A DNA stretch of 64,000 bases. Origin: Pholiota molesta (Eukaryota; Basidiomycota; Agaricomycetes; Agaricales; Strophariaceae). Below the pieces are notes generated by a model. The model saw only the letters and a list, made by a program, of their open reading frames with translations. It ran no database searches and had not been told where the DNA came from. Positions 1 through 12,205 of the stretch are shown one piece after another. Made by a program: the position numbers and the translations under genes. The stretch lies in contig JACGCK010000152.1 of NCBI GenBank assembly GCA_014925825.1, positions 45,525-109,524 on the forward strand, written 5' to 3'. Position 1 is the first letter of the stretch; each line of letters begins with the position of its first letter.

Positions 1-1652
1 AACTGAAGCAAGTAGTTGGATAGAAAAGTAATGCAACCGGAAGAATGACAATATGCGAGCTGGGAATGGAGCTGCCCGTAGAACCTTTCTTGGCAAGAGC
101 TGAACCGCAAGCAGGGCAATCGAAGATGCAGTGTCAAATCCTAATACCATGATAATTGAATTAGCGAGGAGGCGGATAATGCGTAACTGATTTCCGCTCA
201 CCAAGCCCAAAGAGAACGCCTACAGGATACATCTATTCTATACCTTAGAGAAAAAGAAACCCAAATATTGAGAGGTGGTCCTTACCTTCCAAGGCCGATT
301 CACAAAAGTGATGATGGGACCCAATATGCGCATCATTATCATATGGTTTTCTTCAGGACGGCGTTCGGTAATCGTCTCGATTTCTCCCGTCGCGCGACGC
401 TGTTCGCGAATCTTTCCTACAGAGCCAGGGTAGTCAACAATCGCTATCTTGACGGGTCGAGAGAATGATAGGGATTATTACCTCTCTACGGTGTTTTAAA
501 ATCTTGAAAAGAATGATGCTATTTGCGAGGGCAATAATAAACAAAAATGATCCAGAAACAGCGGCCCCTGAAAGAAGTTCAGATAGGAATGGATGTCGTG
601 GATCTTATACTACCGATGATACCACCGACGTCTCCAACACCATTGATCTTTTCATATACCCCGAAGAATAGCAATAGCGACTGTCTGTACTCAAATTAGA
701 GATTTGATTTCCGACATCCACTTCGAATAACAAAATTCTGACTGACCACAACGATAACAATAGTACTGTGCCCGAGTGAGAAAAACAAGCCGCAGGTAAC
801 TGGAGCTGTTGCAGATTGATCAGGGATCGAGTGGCATTATCGATAGCACTTTCGATTTGCAATTATAGTCAGGCTAGGCGCCGAGGTCATTTGAAATACC
901 AAATTAGTACAATGGACCACAGCACGGTAATCAAAGGGTACAGACCTCGCTCTAAAGTCGGACCTCAATAGAATCACCTAATATGATCTGCGTCCAATGC
1001 TTTACAGGTTTAAGCACCTGATATTGATAAAGTTGTCGGAAGTTGTTGTTAACGTACCATGGCGGAGGCCCAGAGTCTAGAAGAGCAAGGCAATTATTTT
1101 GGGGCGTGGTCACCAGACGTAGAACTAAACATACCCATGCTAGTAGTGCCAATCCCAAATTGGCCGAGTATCAGCGCTTCTTCCAAATAAAATACCGGCA
1201 ACCGTCCAGCATACGACGTTTGCTAAGATCCTTCCCATTTTCGAATCACATCGTAACAGCGCTGAAGAAATAAAGATAGGGGTGCTCACTCGCAAGTTAC
1301 CAGTAGCAAGGACCGTCCGAAGAGGGTCAAACGAGGTAATTTCAGGACCATCACGTTGTAATGCCTCTTTTCTCCTTATCCGCTATCCGATGTCGAGGGT
1401 CTGCTCATCCAGCGGTGGGTGAAAGAGACGAACAAGGCCGTGGCTGTTATCTTTAGCTTATCGACGTCGTGTTGAATTTCTGCTGACCGGAATACGCCGG
1501 ACCGCTATGACCGCATCATCGGTCATTGCAGCCACTTTGTCCACGTTTCCGCCTTGTTCTCTCTTTCCGTGGTTCTGATGACCTCTGTATGGGCTGAGTG
1601 CGTGTGTTTTTGCAACATGTCTGCGCTTCTCTGACCTTCTGTGCGCAAATAG
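1..1652. other. gene-poor left edge, nothing recognised
   Basis: Only short unrelated open frames (under about 115 codons) occur on both strands, without a recognisable domain, splice-linked neighbour or compositional bias. No tRNA-like cloverleaf or repeat was noticed. The last part probably includes the promoter of the MBOAT-like gene that follows. Confidence 0.5.
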
Positions 1653-1688
1653 GCTCAGTTTGCAGTATATCAAGCCTTTCGAACGATC

Positions 1689-3031
1689 GTGCCCGAGGCC
1701 AAGGATAGAATTCCACTGGATCGAAGCACTGCGATCTATCCCATTCTTTGCTATGCGCCCTTCGTGTTTCTGGCGTACCTGACTCGACGGCCTGACACCT
1801 ATCATGTACGGCTGCTTCTACTTCCAAGTACAGTTACTCTCATTCTCGTCGCCGCGTACCGTTTCACGTGGACGACACCTGAACTAAATGTCTATAATTG
1901 GGGCCAATGTGGTTTGTCGTTAATTCACTATTTTTCTTGTCTAACGATGGCGACGTCCAGGTCTATGGGCGGCAGTCGCACTCGCTAAATCTCTCGATTT
2001 CGCACTGACGGAAGAAGGCATGCTCAAGATTGGAGAGTGTCGTCCAGGCATCAAGAAAGGTAAAGACAAGAGCAATGGAGTTGAAATAGACTCCATGGAG
2101 GACGAGCATAAACAGCACCCTTATATCGCCACCTGGCTATACGACGCCGTAGACGTCATACATACCTACGTGGCCTGCGATACAAGTTTGGACAAGGCAT
2201 CTATGTTCCGAAAGAAACCAGACCGCTCGAACGCTCCGCATTCCTCATAGCTACCCTGAAATCCTTCATCAAAAACTTCCTCATTCTCGACATCCTAGAA
2301 TCTCTGCTCAAGCTCTTTCCCGGAGTCGGTTCGCCTTTGGGCGGGACGATGTTCTATCCCAACTACCTCTCGCGAAACGGTACCTCGTTTCCACCGCCAT
2401 TCATATGATTACCGGCTACGCCATCCTCGCGGGCTTCCACATGGTCTACGACCTGGTCACGCTGATTGCGGTGGGCCTCCTGGACGGCTCGCCCACTTCC
2501 TGGCCACCAGTTATGGATCAACCATGGCACGCGGACTCGATGCACCGCTTCTGGGGGAAGGACTGGCACCAGCTCCTCCGCCGGACGTTCCTTGTGTTCG
2601 GCGGCTTCCCAGGAAAATGGATCGGGGGCAACATAGGCATGCTTTTCGGCATGTTTCTCGCGTCGGGGCTGTTCCACGAGTGCGCGATGTACTCGATGAG
2701 CCGAGGCTTCGACCACAGCGCGACGGTGTTCTTCGGAGCGCAGGCCTTTGTGCTTCTCTTTGAGCGGATGTGGAGACGGTATACAGGCAGGAGGATCTCT
2801 GGAATTCCAGGGCGGCTATGGGTGTACTTCAACATGTTTGTGTGCGCACAGCCCACAGGTACGTGTGTCGCATCCTGTGTGAGCTACCTTTGACCGACAA
2901 GTAACTATTTAGTGGATGCATGGCATCGTCGGGGCCTTGGTGGAGGGATGGTTATTCCGCCGGCGTTGAGCCCAACAAGATGGATTTTTCTGCCACTTGC
3001 CAAAAGACTATTGGAAAACATCCAACACTAA
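1689..3031 (+). pseudogene. wax-synthase-like MBOAT acyltransferase, broken
   Basis: Encodes an integral-membrane O-acyltransferase of the fungal wax-synthase (MBOAT_2) type, which would move an acyl group onto an alcohol in the ER membrane. Visible landmarks are AYLTRRPDTY near the N-terminus, ELNVYNWGQ before intron 1 (1912-1960), KSLDFALT after it, the core SMHRFWGKDWHQLLRRTF, the GLFHECAMYSM segment with the presumed catalytic His, and a C-terminal WHRRGLGGGM after an intron at 2859-2912. Three defects are seen: the expected initiator is GTG at 1689 with no in-frame ATG upstream, one base is missing near 2165 (before RGLRYKFGQGIYVPKE), and another near 2372 (between MFYPN and KRYLVSTAIHM). 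The gene may be decaying, or the indels may be assembly errors with a start in an unseen upstream exon. The family call is firm; activity is doubtful. Confidence 0.75.
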
Positions 3032-3082
3032 CCATATATATATAATCTGATTAAATATGCAACTGTACTAACATAGGCCTAA

Positions 3083-4609
3083 TCACACCATATTATCTCC
3101 TTCAAACCCCGGAGGAGAAAACAAAAACCGAACAGTGCCCTCGTTCTGTCCAATCTTATCGTTACTGTACAGCGCACTGGGATCTGAGTTGCCCAGGGGT
3201 TTATGCCGGCGAGGAGGGTGTTCAGTTTCGCGCATGGCGATCTTCAACCGGATCAGCTGGTCTGCCTTGTACGGATACTGCGGCTGCTGCGCCAAGGCAA
3301 GACGGTCTCGTGCAGGGAGGTTTGGAGACGGAGAGGAAGGCGTGCTGGGAGATGTGTTGGCGGAGGGATTTGTGGCATATTGGATGAGCAAATCCAGGAC
3401 CGTATGTGCGAAGTCTAGGAAACACTGAGAATTGAAATTGAAACAGAGAGATCGTGGAATATACCTTCGAGATCCTCCGGTTTGGCATGATACCGCGCTT
3501 CCCAGCCTTCCTTCGAATCCGTGTTTAGCATTTTCGCTATCTCCCCGGCTGGAGTTTCGTTTTCACGCGGCGGAGATGGAGGCTGTTCGAATGAAAGCAA
3601 TAATGCTGAAACGAATATGCTTCCTAGCGCTATAGTGTGGGGTGGGTATATTAGTGGTAAAAGAGTCCGATAACTGGGAGCGAATTTGTGAGCATATGCA
3701 TAACAGGGAGATTTGACCAATGCGCTACCTATCGATAGATATTCGCCACGCAAGTTTGATGAGTTTTTTCGATGCTGCGAGGTATTAAGAGCAATATTCG
3801 ACGCCAGAGTTAGCCGACACACCTTTGAATGCTTCCCAAGTTTGATAACGTAGGGAAAAGGCATTCGCGCCTTGAAATTGAAACATATCGTCTCCAGAAT
3901 CAGCCGTTCTATTGCTAGGAGACGTTGTCGATCCGCTTCTACCATCTATACTAAATTCGTCTGACATACACCTCCAGAGAAAGATGGGCAACGTACTGCA
4001 GGATCCATGGTGTCAATATCCACTTCTCCGTTCGGGTTCTTCGACTTTGCTGCGAGCTCTGGATATCTGACGGAGTATGCCATGGAAAGGAGTTCTCGAG
4101 GTTTCTTTAACGTATCGTGTTCCTTTGTCGATACGTAGAGAGCGGCAAGGGCAACATCCTGGGAAAAAGTGTGAGTGTAAGCAACGGAGACGGTACAAGC
4201 ATGCAGGAACACACGTTGTATTGGAAATCTTTTCGAGGAAAAAAGAGGTGAAAGCGATTGTAAAGGGCCTGTGCAGTCGATATCGTCCGTCTCGGGCTTC
4301 AGATTGAGGTGAAAAAATAAATTTCAGTTAGCATAATACCAGAGCACCCAAAGCGCAGAACTCACAACCCAACACGCGCTCCAATGGTCTCGAGAAAGGT
4401 ACACGCGCTCTGGCGCACTTTTTCTCTTGTGTAACAGATTGCTTGCCCCGTTGCTTTTCGGAGAGATACTCAATCTCTGCTGGGGTAAAATATGGGTGGT
4501 AGTGCTTTGACGAGGAGGCTGGCATATGAGAAGAAGGCGTGTGAGCTCTGCTGGGGCCCTGTGGGTCCACTGTTGTTCCGCTGCGCCCTGCTGTAGATGA
4601 TCGTGGCAT
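3083..4609 (-). CDS. CTK2: CTD-kinase cyclin subunit (Ctk2-like)
   Basis: Cyclin-fold partner of the RNA polymerase II C-terminal-domain kinase (CTDK-I / CDK12-like), acting in the nucleus on transcription elongation. Seven exons fit: 4366-4609, 4215-4296, 3997-4158, 3823-3945, 3729-3774, 3465-3673 and 3083-3414, about 400 residues, with introns of 48-69 nt. Readable pieces are YHPYFTPAEIEYLSEKQRGK, then the cyclin box with DVALAALYVSTKEHDTL, LLAIERLILETICFNF and LIYPPHTIALGSIF, and a Ser/Pro-rich tail ending in EGTVRFLFSPPGFE. The start is the ATG at 4609; the longer frame upstream begins with TTG. Reading through needs one base restored in the T-run near 4420 and one in the CCC at 3835-3837. 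Both look like homopolymer under-calls, since the rest is conserved. Confidence 0.82.
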
Positions 4610-4699
4610 GATTGCTTTTTGGAGTTGTTTCTCCGTTGATTTTGGTTGACTTTTCAATGGTATCTCGGAAGTTATGAGATGCTAAGGACAAGACATAGA

Positions 4700-7200
4700 T
4701 AGGTATTGCATCTACCTACACTGAGTATAAGGCTCACAATGCGTTGACGCTGCAGTCGGCCAAGGATATCTCGAATCAGATGCGGCGCTTCAATGGCCCA
4801 AGCGCGTTGATCAGATCAGGTGACCCGGGCCGGGCAAGTTGCAGTACTAAGTAGTGGCACACTAGTAGTGACTGTCACTAGCACTGCTGGAGGTGATCAT
4901 TGTTCCATCTGAAAACAGCCCAGAAGAAGTATATTTTGAACGTGTTGCATAGGCTGTTCCAAAAAAAACCTACGGGAACAGCCTTGGAACCTGTTCACAA
5001 TGGGCTGTTTCCAAAAGAAACAGTCATTGCCCCAGCAGTGTAGAGTGCCACGCGCGCCTGTAACTTGCTTTCAACTATCATCTCTACGCTCTGGGGACCT
5101 GATATCTGTCCAAGGTCGTATCAAAAGTTACGCTTTTATGATTTGCTGCGCTGTAGAACAAGGGAAGATTCTCTTTCAAGAAGCTTTGGACGACAGCGAC
5201 GTTCTTTGGGGCGTTCTTCATTCTCCGTCCACGCAAGCTTTCATATTTTTTCCTCGTGTCCTTCAAGTAGACTGGTTAGCTCTGGGGTCCGCACTATTCA
5301 AAGATATCGAGACTGTCCATTTAGGAGCCTGGCAACGCTGGGGCCCGTACGAACGTAACTCTTTCAGAATCAAACATGAACTGCGACCGTGATAGTGTTG
5401 CTCATCATGACCATCCTTCGCCTGCCAGGAGGTCTCATATGCAGAAGGGCCATATACAAGGATCGCATCAAAATCGTACAGATTACTAGTAAATGCTACA
5501 AGGTTTTTCTTTCGGCCAATAATTATCATTGCATTCTTCGCACTGTGCCACACAATCTACAGGGCATTCCAGGTGCGTTCTCCGATCATAAGTTTTTTGA
5601 CACATTCCCGCTCCATGCGGTATGCGACTCGCTCTCACTGGAGTTTTCAGGAGAAGATACCTATGAGGAGATGCGAGTTGAAACCATGGACACCCTGTCT
5701 TCGTGGCGTCCTCACTCACTTTATAAGCAGACATGTTGATGTCAATTGTATCAGGCTTGGTACTAAACAATTCTTCTGGCCTTGCGACAGTGCTTGGTGT
5801 GTTGAACTGAATAGCACTGACTCCGAAACGACGTCCCCCCGTCGTCTTGAAGGTATCAGCATCAGGTCCAATTCCCCGCACTTGACGTCGGGCGAGATGA
5901 TCAGCCTGGAAAATATCAAGGAAGGAAAGATCGTGTCGTACTTTTCCAACAATGACACAGTGTATACTGGCAGAGTTGTAAGCACACAATATGGAGCCAC
6001 CCGATATACAACTCACATCCTCCTAGCGGGACACTAATGAAGACATGGACGTAATTCCAACCCAGGGCTGCAAGCTAGATAGAGGTCATGAAGAAGCCTT
6101 GCTAATGACCTTCTCTATCTGACTTACTGTTACCACCTCTATTACAATAGAAGTGTGAGTCACCGCACTGTGAATGATATCCATGTTGACCGCACCTGGT
6201 CAAAAGACCTGTGCTCATAATATAGAGGATAAGAAGGTTGATGACTCGGTTTGTTCTAATGTGGGGCAAAAGCGAAGATATCAGGTCTTGGAAATAAAAG
6301 ATTAGAAATTGACTCGGTAGAACTCACCTATCAATGCCCGTTCGGTTCTTATGCAAGTGAACAACTTGGATAACGGTAATTAATATATCGCAACCCGCAG
6401 AACAGCTAAGCCACACCATCGCCAGCCACTGTAGAATTTAGCGAGAAGAATCAATGCCGCTAACGTTGTTGATTAATGAGTTTCTGAACTCACATCAACT
6501 GGTCCCAGAAGGTCTATTCGTACGATCACATAAACTTCTGACATAGAGGCTAAAGCAAATGCTAGAAACTGCTGTCAAGGTAGAACAGAAATTTTATACA
6601 TAAGAAAAGCGCACCAACCGAAACTACCGCCAAAACAGTCTTGGCATCGGGAGCAAAGTTAGCGGCGGGCGCTTAATCGTTAAATAATCGTCACGGCGAC
6701 ATAGCTCCTGGTCACTGCCATGAAGAGAAACCTTAGTATAGTAAGATGCTGGTAAGATGCATCCGCAATTTAATCATGTTGAACACTGACAATAAAATAT
6801 ACGGTAGGCGTCGCGAGTCTGCGTCGGCTCGAACACATAGGCGCTCGGGGCTATACGCTCGGCGGTACGATGGAATGAGCTACGAGCTATTTTTCAACTT
6901 CATGCCACCCTCATGTCCACGGTCATGATCGTTATCTACTGTGCAACAGATAATTCACGTATCTTTTGCGATCTATGCCACTAAAATGTAACATATACAT
7001 TGTTGCCCATTTCTGAATGCCGAACGTCAAGTATACCGTTATATGGGCATACTACAAACAGATAACTACGTTAACACTAGTCTTTCATGAATGTGAGTTT
7101 GGGCTATCATATAATAATTCAAAGTTATTCGACATTATTTAATATAGAATCCATTTGATAGATAAAAAGCGTCTCTTCAAGAAGGTCTGGGAGCTGAAGC
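4700..7200. other. 2.5-kb gene-poor region
   Basis: Several overlapping open frames of 90-176 codons lie at 5000-6040 on both strands, but none shows a family I recognise and none connects well by splicing. A 9-bp perfect inverted repeat with a poly-A loop is at 4952-4983 (arms 4952-4960 and 4975-4983). From about 6925 the sequence belongs to the duplicated segment described separately. Confidence 0.4.
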
Positions 7201-7765
7201 TCATTGCACAATCAAAGTAATGTTCCGAATCTGCGTCAAAGGGTAAGGCCCCGCCTAGTAATAAAATCGTAATCAGCCTCGTGTCAAGGGTGCTTAATAT
7301 CGAAGGGTAATATACTTACTCCTACCAACGACACGTGGAATGCGGCAAGCTGTGCATTCCCATTCTCGATCGCCGCAGGAATTGTTACGGTAAAGTTCTG
7401 GTGAGGAGGCTTGGTACGGGCCGTCGAGGAAAATTGCGGGTTATAAGGACCATTGTACAGAATTGACCCAAGAACATCATCGGGTGGAAGGCACGTAGTG
7501 TTACGACAGGAAATGATGGCGAGCACGAGTGCAACGTCAGTCGATGGAGTCAATGTATCCTGAAAAGAGGTATTTCAGTTATTTTCGTCAAATTAGATAA
7601 CAACCAAAGAATGCCCAGCAAACGTACAGGTCGATCAATCTCCACAGTGATGCTCGACCCCGCCGTTACAAGAGTCCCATCTGCTGGAAATCCAATGGCA
7701 ATACCCTGAGCAAGCGCAGAGCCAACAAAGAGGGCAGAAGCGAGGACGGAAAGGACGAATTTCAT
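7201..7765 (-). CDS. small secreted protein, copy 1
   Basis: Predicted 143-residue secreted protein of unknown function. Three exons fit exactly: 7628-7765, 7320-7559 and 7201-7254, with GTACGT and GTAAGT donors. Residues 1-19, MKFVLSVLASALFVGSALA, form a typical signal peptide with cleavage before Gln. The mature part has GFPADGTLVTAGSSITVEID, two cysteine-containing stretches (ISCRNTTCLPPDD), PPHQNFTVTIPA and a C-terminal NITLIVQ. A beta-sandwich-like composition and possible N-glycosylation sites are seen, but no catalytic motif. A TATA element lies about 60 bp upstream. The paralog at 10452-11005 has the same exon lengths, which supports the model and suggests that both are under coding constraint. 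The family resembles uncharacterised basidiomycete secreted proteins; I do not assign a role. Confidence 0.82.
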
Positions 7766-7824
7766 GGTAGTAGTTTGCAGGAAGAAGAAGAAGAAACTTG
7801 GGTACTACCATTGCTGTTGTTTCG

Positions 7825-7833
7825 CCTTTTATA
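7825..7833 (-). promoter_or_regulatory. TATA box of secreted-protein copy 1
   Basis: TATAAAAGG on the minus strand, about 60 bp upstream of the ATG at 7765. The same element is kept at the same distance in copy 2. Confidence 0.6.
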
Positions 7834-9043
7834 GGACTCCAGAAAGTTCTTCGATTCGCCTAGCCTGTAAGAAGATCCGTGTGTCAGGGCAAAAGTAGCA
7901 GATTTTTAGCAGTCATCGGACAATCATGACCGTGCTCGATTATTGGCGCCTGAGTCGAAGTATTAAAATGCGGTGTACTATATAGGCAGCGGAGCGAGAA
8001 CCTACTATGTCATCATGTTCTCCGAAGCTGGAGCAATCCAAGAATAGATCATCTACCTTTGCCATACATCGCGCCTTGTCCAGCGGTTGAACTCGTCTGG
8101 ATTATTGGTAAAGATCATGGAGGTAAAGAAGGTTTGAATCTTCGACATGGAACGTTTGTACATGGATGACATTTGTGTGGAATTGGAAGACTCGTTTAAA
8201 CGATGTACCCATATTAATCAGTTGCCGTTCGACTAGCCTGAAGCTACTTTATAGTCTTTTACTGATTGGAAATTTGACAATCTTTCGCCCTTTATTAAGA
8301 TTTGATAGGTTATGCCCAAGGCTATCACACCGATTAGATATGCGATCCTTGCTTAGACTACTTATCATTGCCCGCAGGGAGCACGAACCACACTACCAAT
8401 GCACAGTTTCTATCATACAGTATTCTATTTATACACACGAGTCTAATTATAAATACGTGAGTGTTAAAGATCTAGGCAAATAAATGATACATGAATTCAT
8501 GAAACTTGTCCGAGCCTCGGTGGACTGCATTTGTCAATGAGTAATTAACGCTCAGCATTGGATAGCTTTGACCAATAAACAAATGGTTCATTCAAGCGCG
8601 TTGATGGGAGCAGGGTCAATAGGGCGGTGCTCGCTGACCGCTGCGTACTACTTAAGATGGAGAAAGAATAAATGAGAACACAGCGGCATGCTGAGTAGTC
8701 AGGCGGCATCTAGTTGGCGGCCTGCGTTCACCGTTGAGTACTGAATCAAGTACTAAATATCGAAGTCTATTGAGGATCTTGCACCACTTCGAGGTCTCCA
8801 ACTTCAGTCTTCAGGCCGATTTTTGTAATATAGGAGCAAACGACGACTGTACATACCAGTTTTCAGTTTCGATGAAGTTTCGACTCGGACAATCTGGAGT
8901 TCCTTATCTGGCTTAGAAAGACTGAGTGCTTTTAGAGACCTGTGTAGAAAATCCCCTTCTTGAAATTTCAAACGGTGTACTTTACGAAGCTTCGAACTGC
9001 GTATCTTTGTTTAGGATATATCTCCAGTGACAGTTGAATTGAA

Positions 9044-9735
9044 TTACCAAGGAACCTCCTTCAAAATGGATTCATGCCCTTCGACAGCGAAGAACACCCC
9101 AGTAGGGCCACTCTCCCAACAACGCCCAGGGAAGCAAATTTAACGCGCCATTCCTAACAGGTCACCCAAGCCACCCGGTCAACTTCATCGCTGAATATCC
9201 CGGCGCTGCCACATTCACTTCAGAGCCCCTCCTCCTTCAACTCATGTGACAGCTTAATCGTATACAAATCCAGCCCTAGCTTGCTCGCGTTATACCCTGT
9301 GAGGTGGTAATCATTGAAAATGGACTTTGCGCGCAGAGTGTTTGAGCCCAGCCCCGATGTCACATTGAGGATGGCGGGGCTCAGTTCAGTGGACTTGCGC
9401 AGGAGCGGGATGAACATGGCTGTGGTCTGGATGGTGCCGAAGAAGCTGGTTACGAAGACATCGCGGGGGACGGGGCCAGGGAGGGCGATACGGCGTTTTG
9501 GTTTTCGGCGAGCTTGCAGATCCCCACGTTGTTCACGAGGACGTCGAGCTGGCTTTCAGCTGCTTCGTGGCTTCTGCGGCAGCCTTGATGCTGGATGGCT
9601 GAGTTATGTCTAGTTTTGCTGTCTTGAAGCCTTTGAATTGTAGTGCGTCACTAGTCACTGTGGTGATCGATTGATCGAGTGATGGGCGCTAAAATAGGCG
9701 CGGGCCGGCGTACACTGCTTTTTTTCCCCGGCGGT
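9044..9735 (-). pseudogene. short-chain dehydrogenase remnant
   Basis: Decayed copy of the SDR gene found intact at 40101-40972. The longest readable stretch (9220-9417) gives IPLLRKSTELSPAILNVTSG, then GYNASKLGLDLY and LSHELKEEG, corresponding to the catalytic Ser region and the active-site Tyr/Lys (YNASK). The reading frame is broken after SHELKEEG, the Rossmann N-terminal exons are missing beyond about 9735, and stops interrupt the 3' part. Homology continues outside the coding region to about 8690, matching the 3' flank of the intact gene in inverted orientation, so this is a genomic duplicate and not a retrocopy. It lies between the two small-secreted-protein copies. Confidence 0.85.
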
Positions 9736-10451
9736 CGTGATCGTTATCTGCTATGCAACATACTTAATTCACGTATTGCGGTATTCCACCAAAATGTACT
9801 CAGTAAATTAACATATACATTGTTGCCAATTCATGATCGTCGTACGTTAGGTAAGTATTTGGGCAATGACTCAAGAGCTTGATGGCGCACATATTTCCGA
9901 GAAAATACCTGTGAAATCATGGCTCCTATAGGTTGCGTGTCAGGGTGTATGATTATTATTTCCTCCTAAAAAATGTTGTATAATCTTAGTGTCATTACTA
10001 GGAGTTCTACAGTCTCGACTCCAGACGATGTGGATGAATAAGGCTTGCAGCCAGCAATTCAATTACATTCGGAAAATCGGTTTGTCAGTCTAGCAGTACT
10101 ATGTCAATGAGATACTAAAGACAAGCAAGGGCAATCTAATAATAGTACTGATGCTCAGTACTCAGCGCTCATCCACGATTCTCATGATCATTCAATTTTC
10201 TGCATAACAAGATGGTAATGTCCATTATTCGCCGTGCAATGATTGAAGCTCAACTACTATGTACATTAAATAGAAAAGAGCGAGAAGACAACCCTACGCA
10301 TCGAAAAGCTTATCCTACAAACAGGAAGCTACGTTATAACAACAGTCTTTCGTGAATGCGACTTTGGGCTATTATATTGTAATCCGAAGTTATTCGACAT
10401 AATTATAGAATCCATTTGCTAAATAAAAGTGTCTCTTCAAAGTCCGGTAGC

Positions 10452-11005
10452 TCATTGCACAATCAAAGTAATGTTCTTAGTCTCCGAAAAAGGCTCAGGC
10501 CCTGCCTAGTAATGATAATTGTAATCAGCCTCGTGTAAAGGGTGCGTGATATCGAAGGGTAATATACTTACTCCTATCAACGACACATGGAATGCGGCAA
10601 GCTGTGCTCTCCCTTTCCCTATTGACGCAGGAATCGTTACGGTAAAGTTCTGGTGAGGAGGCTTGGAACGGGCCGTCGAGGAAAATTGCGGGTTATAAGG
10701 ACCATTGTACAGAATTGACCCAAGAATATCGTCCGGTGGAAGGCACGTAGTGTTATGACAAGAAACGATGGCGAGCACGACTGCAACTTCGGTCGAGCCA
10801 GATAATGTATCCTGAAAAGAAGTATTTCAGTTATTTTCGCCAAATTAAGAACGCCCAGCAAACGTACAGGGCGGTCAATCTCCACAGTGATGCTCGACCC
10901 CGCCGTTACAAGAGTCCCATCTGCTGGAAATCCAATGGCAATACTCTGAGCAAGCGCAGAGCCAATAAAGAGAGTAGAAGCGAGGACAGAAAGGACGAAT
11001 TTCAT
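10452..11005 (-). CDS. small secreted protein, copy 2
   Basis: Paralog of the gene at 7201-7765, with three exons of identical length (138, 240 and 54 nt: 10868-11005, 10572-10811, 10452-10505) and a product of 143 residues. The signal peptide is MKFVLSVLASTLFIGSALA. The mature part differs from copy 1 at scattered positions (for example DTLSGSTEVAV against DTLTPSTDVAL, and ASIGKGRAQ against AAIENGNAQ) while Cys, Pro and Gly positions are kept. The frame is intact despite diverged flanks, so both copies look functional. Role unknown; secretion is the only firm inference. Confidence 0.82.
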
Positions 11006-11064
11006 AGTAGTAGTTTGCAGGAAGAGGAAGAAGGAACTTGGGTACTCCCATTCCTGCTGTCTCG

Positions 11065-11073
11065 CCTTTTATA
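11065..11073 (-). promoter_or_regulatory. TATA box of secreted-protein copy 2
   Basis: TATAAAAGG on the minus strand about 60 bp upstream of the ATG at 11005, matching copy 1. Confidence 0.55.
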
Positions 11074-12205
11074 GGATTAGCGATTAACTCCAGAAAGTTC
11101 TTCGATTTGCCTAGCCTATCACTTCTCACCCCGTTGAGGTAAGAAGATCCGTGTGTCGAGGCGAAAATTAGTGGATTTTTGGCAGTCACCGGACAATCAT
11201 GACCGCGCTCGATTATTGGCGCCTGAGTCGGATTATGCAGCGGAGCGAGAGCCTACGTCATGTTCTCCGATGCCTGGCCCTGGGGCAATCCAAGAATAGA
11301 CCACTTCCCATTGCCATACATCTTGCATAGATCAGCGCTCAGCGCTCGGCATACATTGCGCATTTTCCGGAAGTTGAAGTCGCCTGGATTCTTGGTGAGT
11401 ACATGGAGGTAAGGAAGGTTTATATCTCCGACATGGAAGTACATGGATGTCGTTTGTATGGAATTGGAAGACTCGTTTAAATGATGTACATATGCATATT
11501 AATTAGTCGCCGTTTAATGACTAGCCCGAAGCTAATTTCTGATTGGTATTAGTTGGTATTTCAACAATCTTTTTTCGCCCGTTATTTAAATAGGTTACGC
11601 CCAAGGCTATCACACTGATTAGATATGCGATTCAGAAATAAACAAGGCTTAGACACCGTATTTACTAACCATTGCCCACAGAGAGCACGAACGGCACTTC
11701 TGTCATAGACGACATATTTATCCACAAGTCTAATTATACTCGAGTAATTACATTGAGTGTTAAAGATCTAAATGATACATGAATTCATGAAACTTGTCCG
11801 GAACACTCGGGGAGCCTCGGTAGGCCTCGGTTGACTACATTTGGGTATAAGCGCTTCAGCGTTGCATGGTTTTGACTGGCAAACAATTGGTTCATCCAAC
11901 CGCATTGATGGGAATATGGGATAGAGCGGTGCTTGCTGACCGCTGCGTATTACGTTGAGCGACAATGAAGATTGCTGAAGACTTTGTAATCGAATTTGCC
12001 AATCCCTATAGGAGTTTGTAATCGTGAAGGTCATGAGCGGCATAGAAACTGATGGGGGGAGATCTGACTCTGATCCTTATAATTAGCAGATGTTTCCACA
12101 CTTCAAGTTATTTAAATACCTGGGTGGCCAAACCTTTAAACGTTCATCGTTCATCTCCTAGTCGGAAAACCTCGTTATCATTCGTACCTCAGAACTTCAA
12201 TAACC

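Larger units (their letters stand above)
6925..8655. repeat. segmental duplication, copy 1
   Basis: Non-coding and coding sequence matching 9735-11962 in the same orientation. Anchors include the ATCGTTATCT stretch near 6930, the whole secreted-protein gene, its promoter, and a downstream block ending in GCTGACCGCTGCGTA near 8645. Identity looks like roughly 80-90 % by eye in the coding part. Copy 2 carries about 450 extra bases near 9860-10310. Confidence 0.75.
9735..11962. repeat. segmental duplication, copy 2
   Basis: Direct-orientation partner of 6925-8655, containing the second small-secreted-protein gene plus flanks. It is longer by an unmatched block near 9860-10310. The left edge abuts the SDR remnant exactly where its homology to the intact SDR stops (near 9735), so this is a duplication breakpoint. 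Confidence 0.75.

Noticed and set aside
3135..3428. Plus-strand frames opposite the last exon of the Ctk2-like gene
   Set aside because: They are antisense shadows of a conserved coding exon.
5486..6037. Overlapping 150-176-codon frames on both strands
   Set aside because: No recognised domain on either strand and no support for splicing to neighbours. Could be an unknown gene, but I cannot choose a strand.
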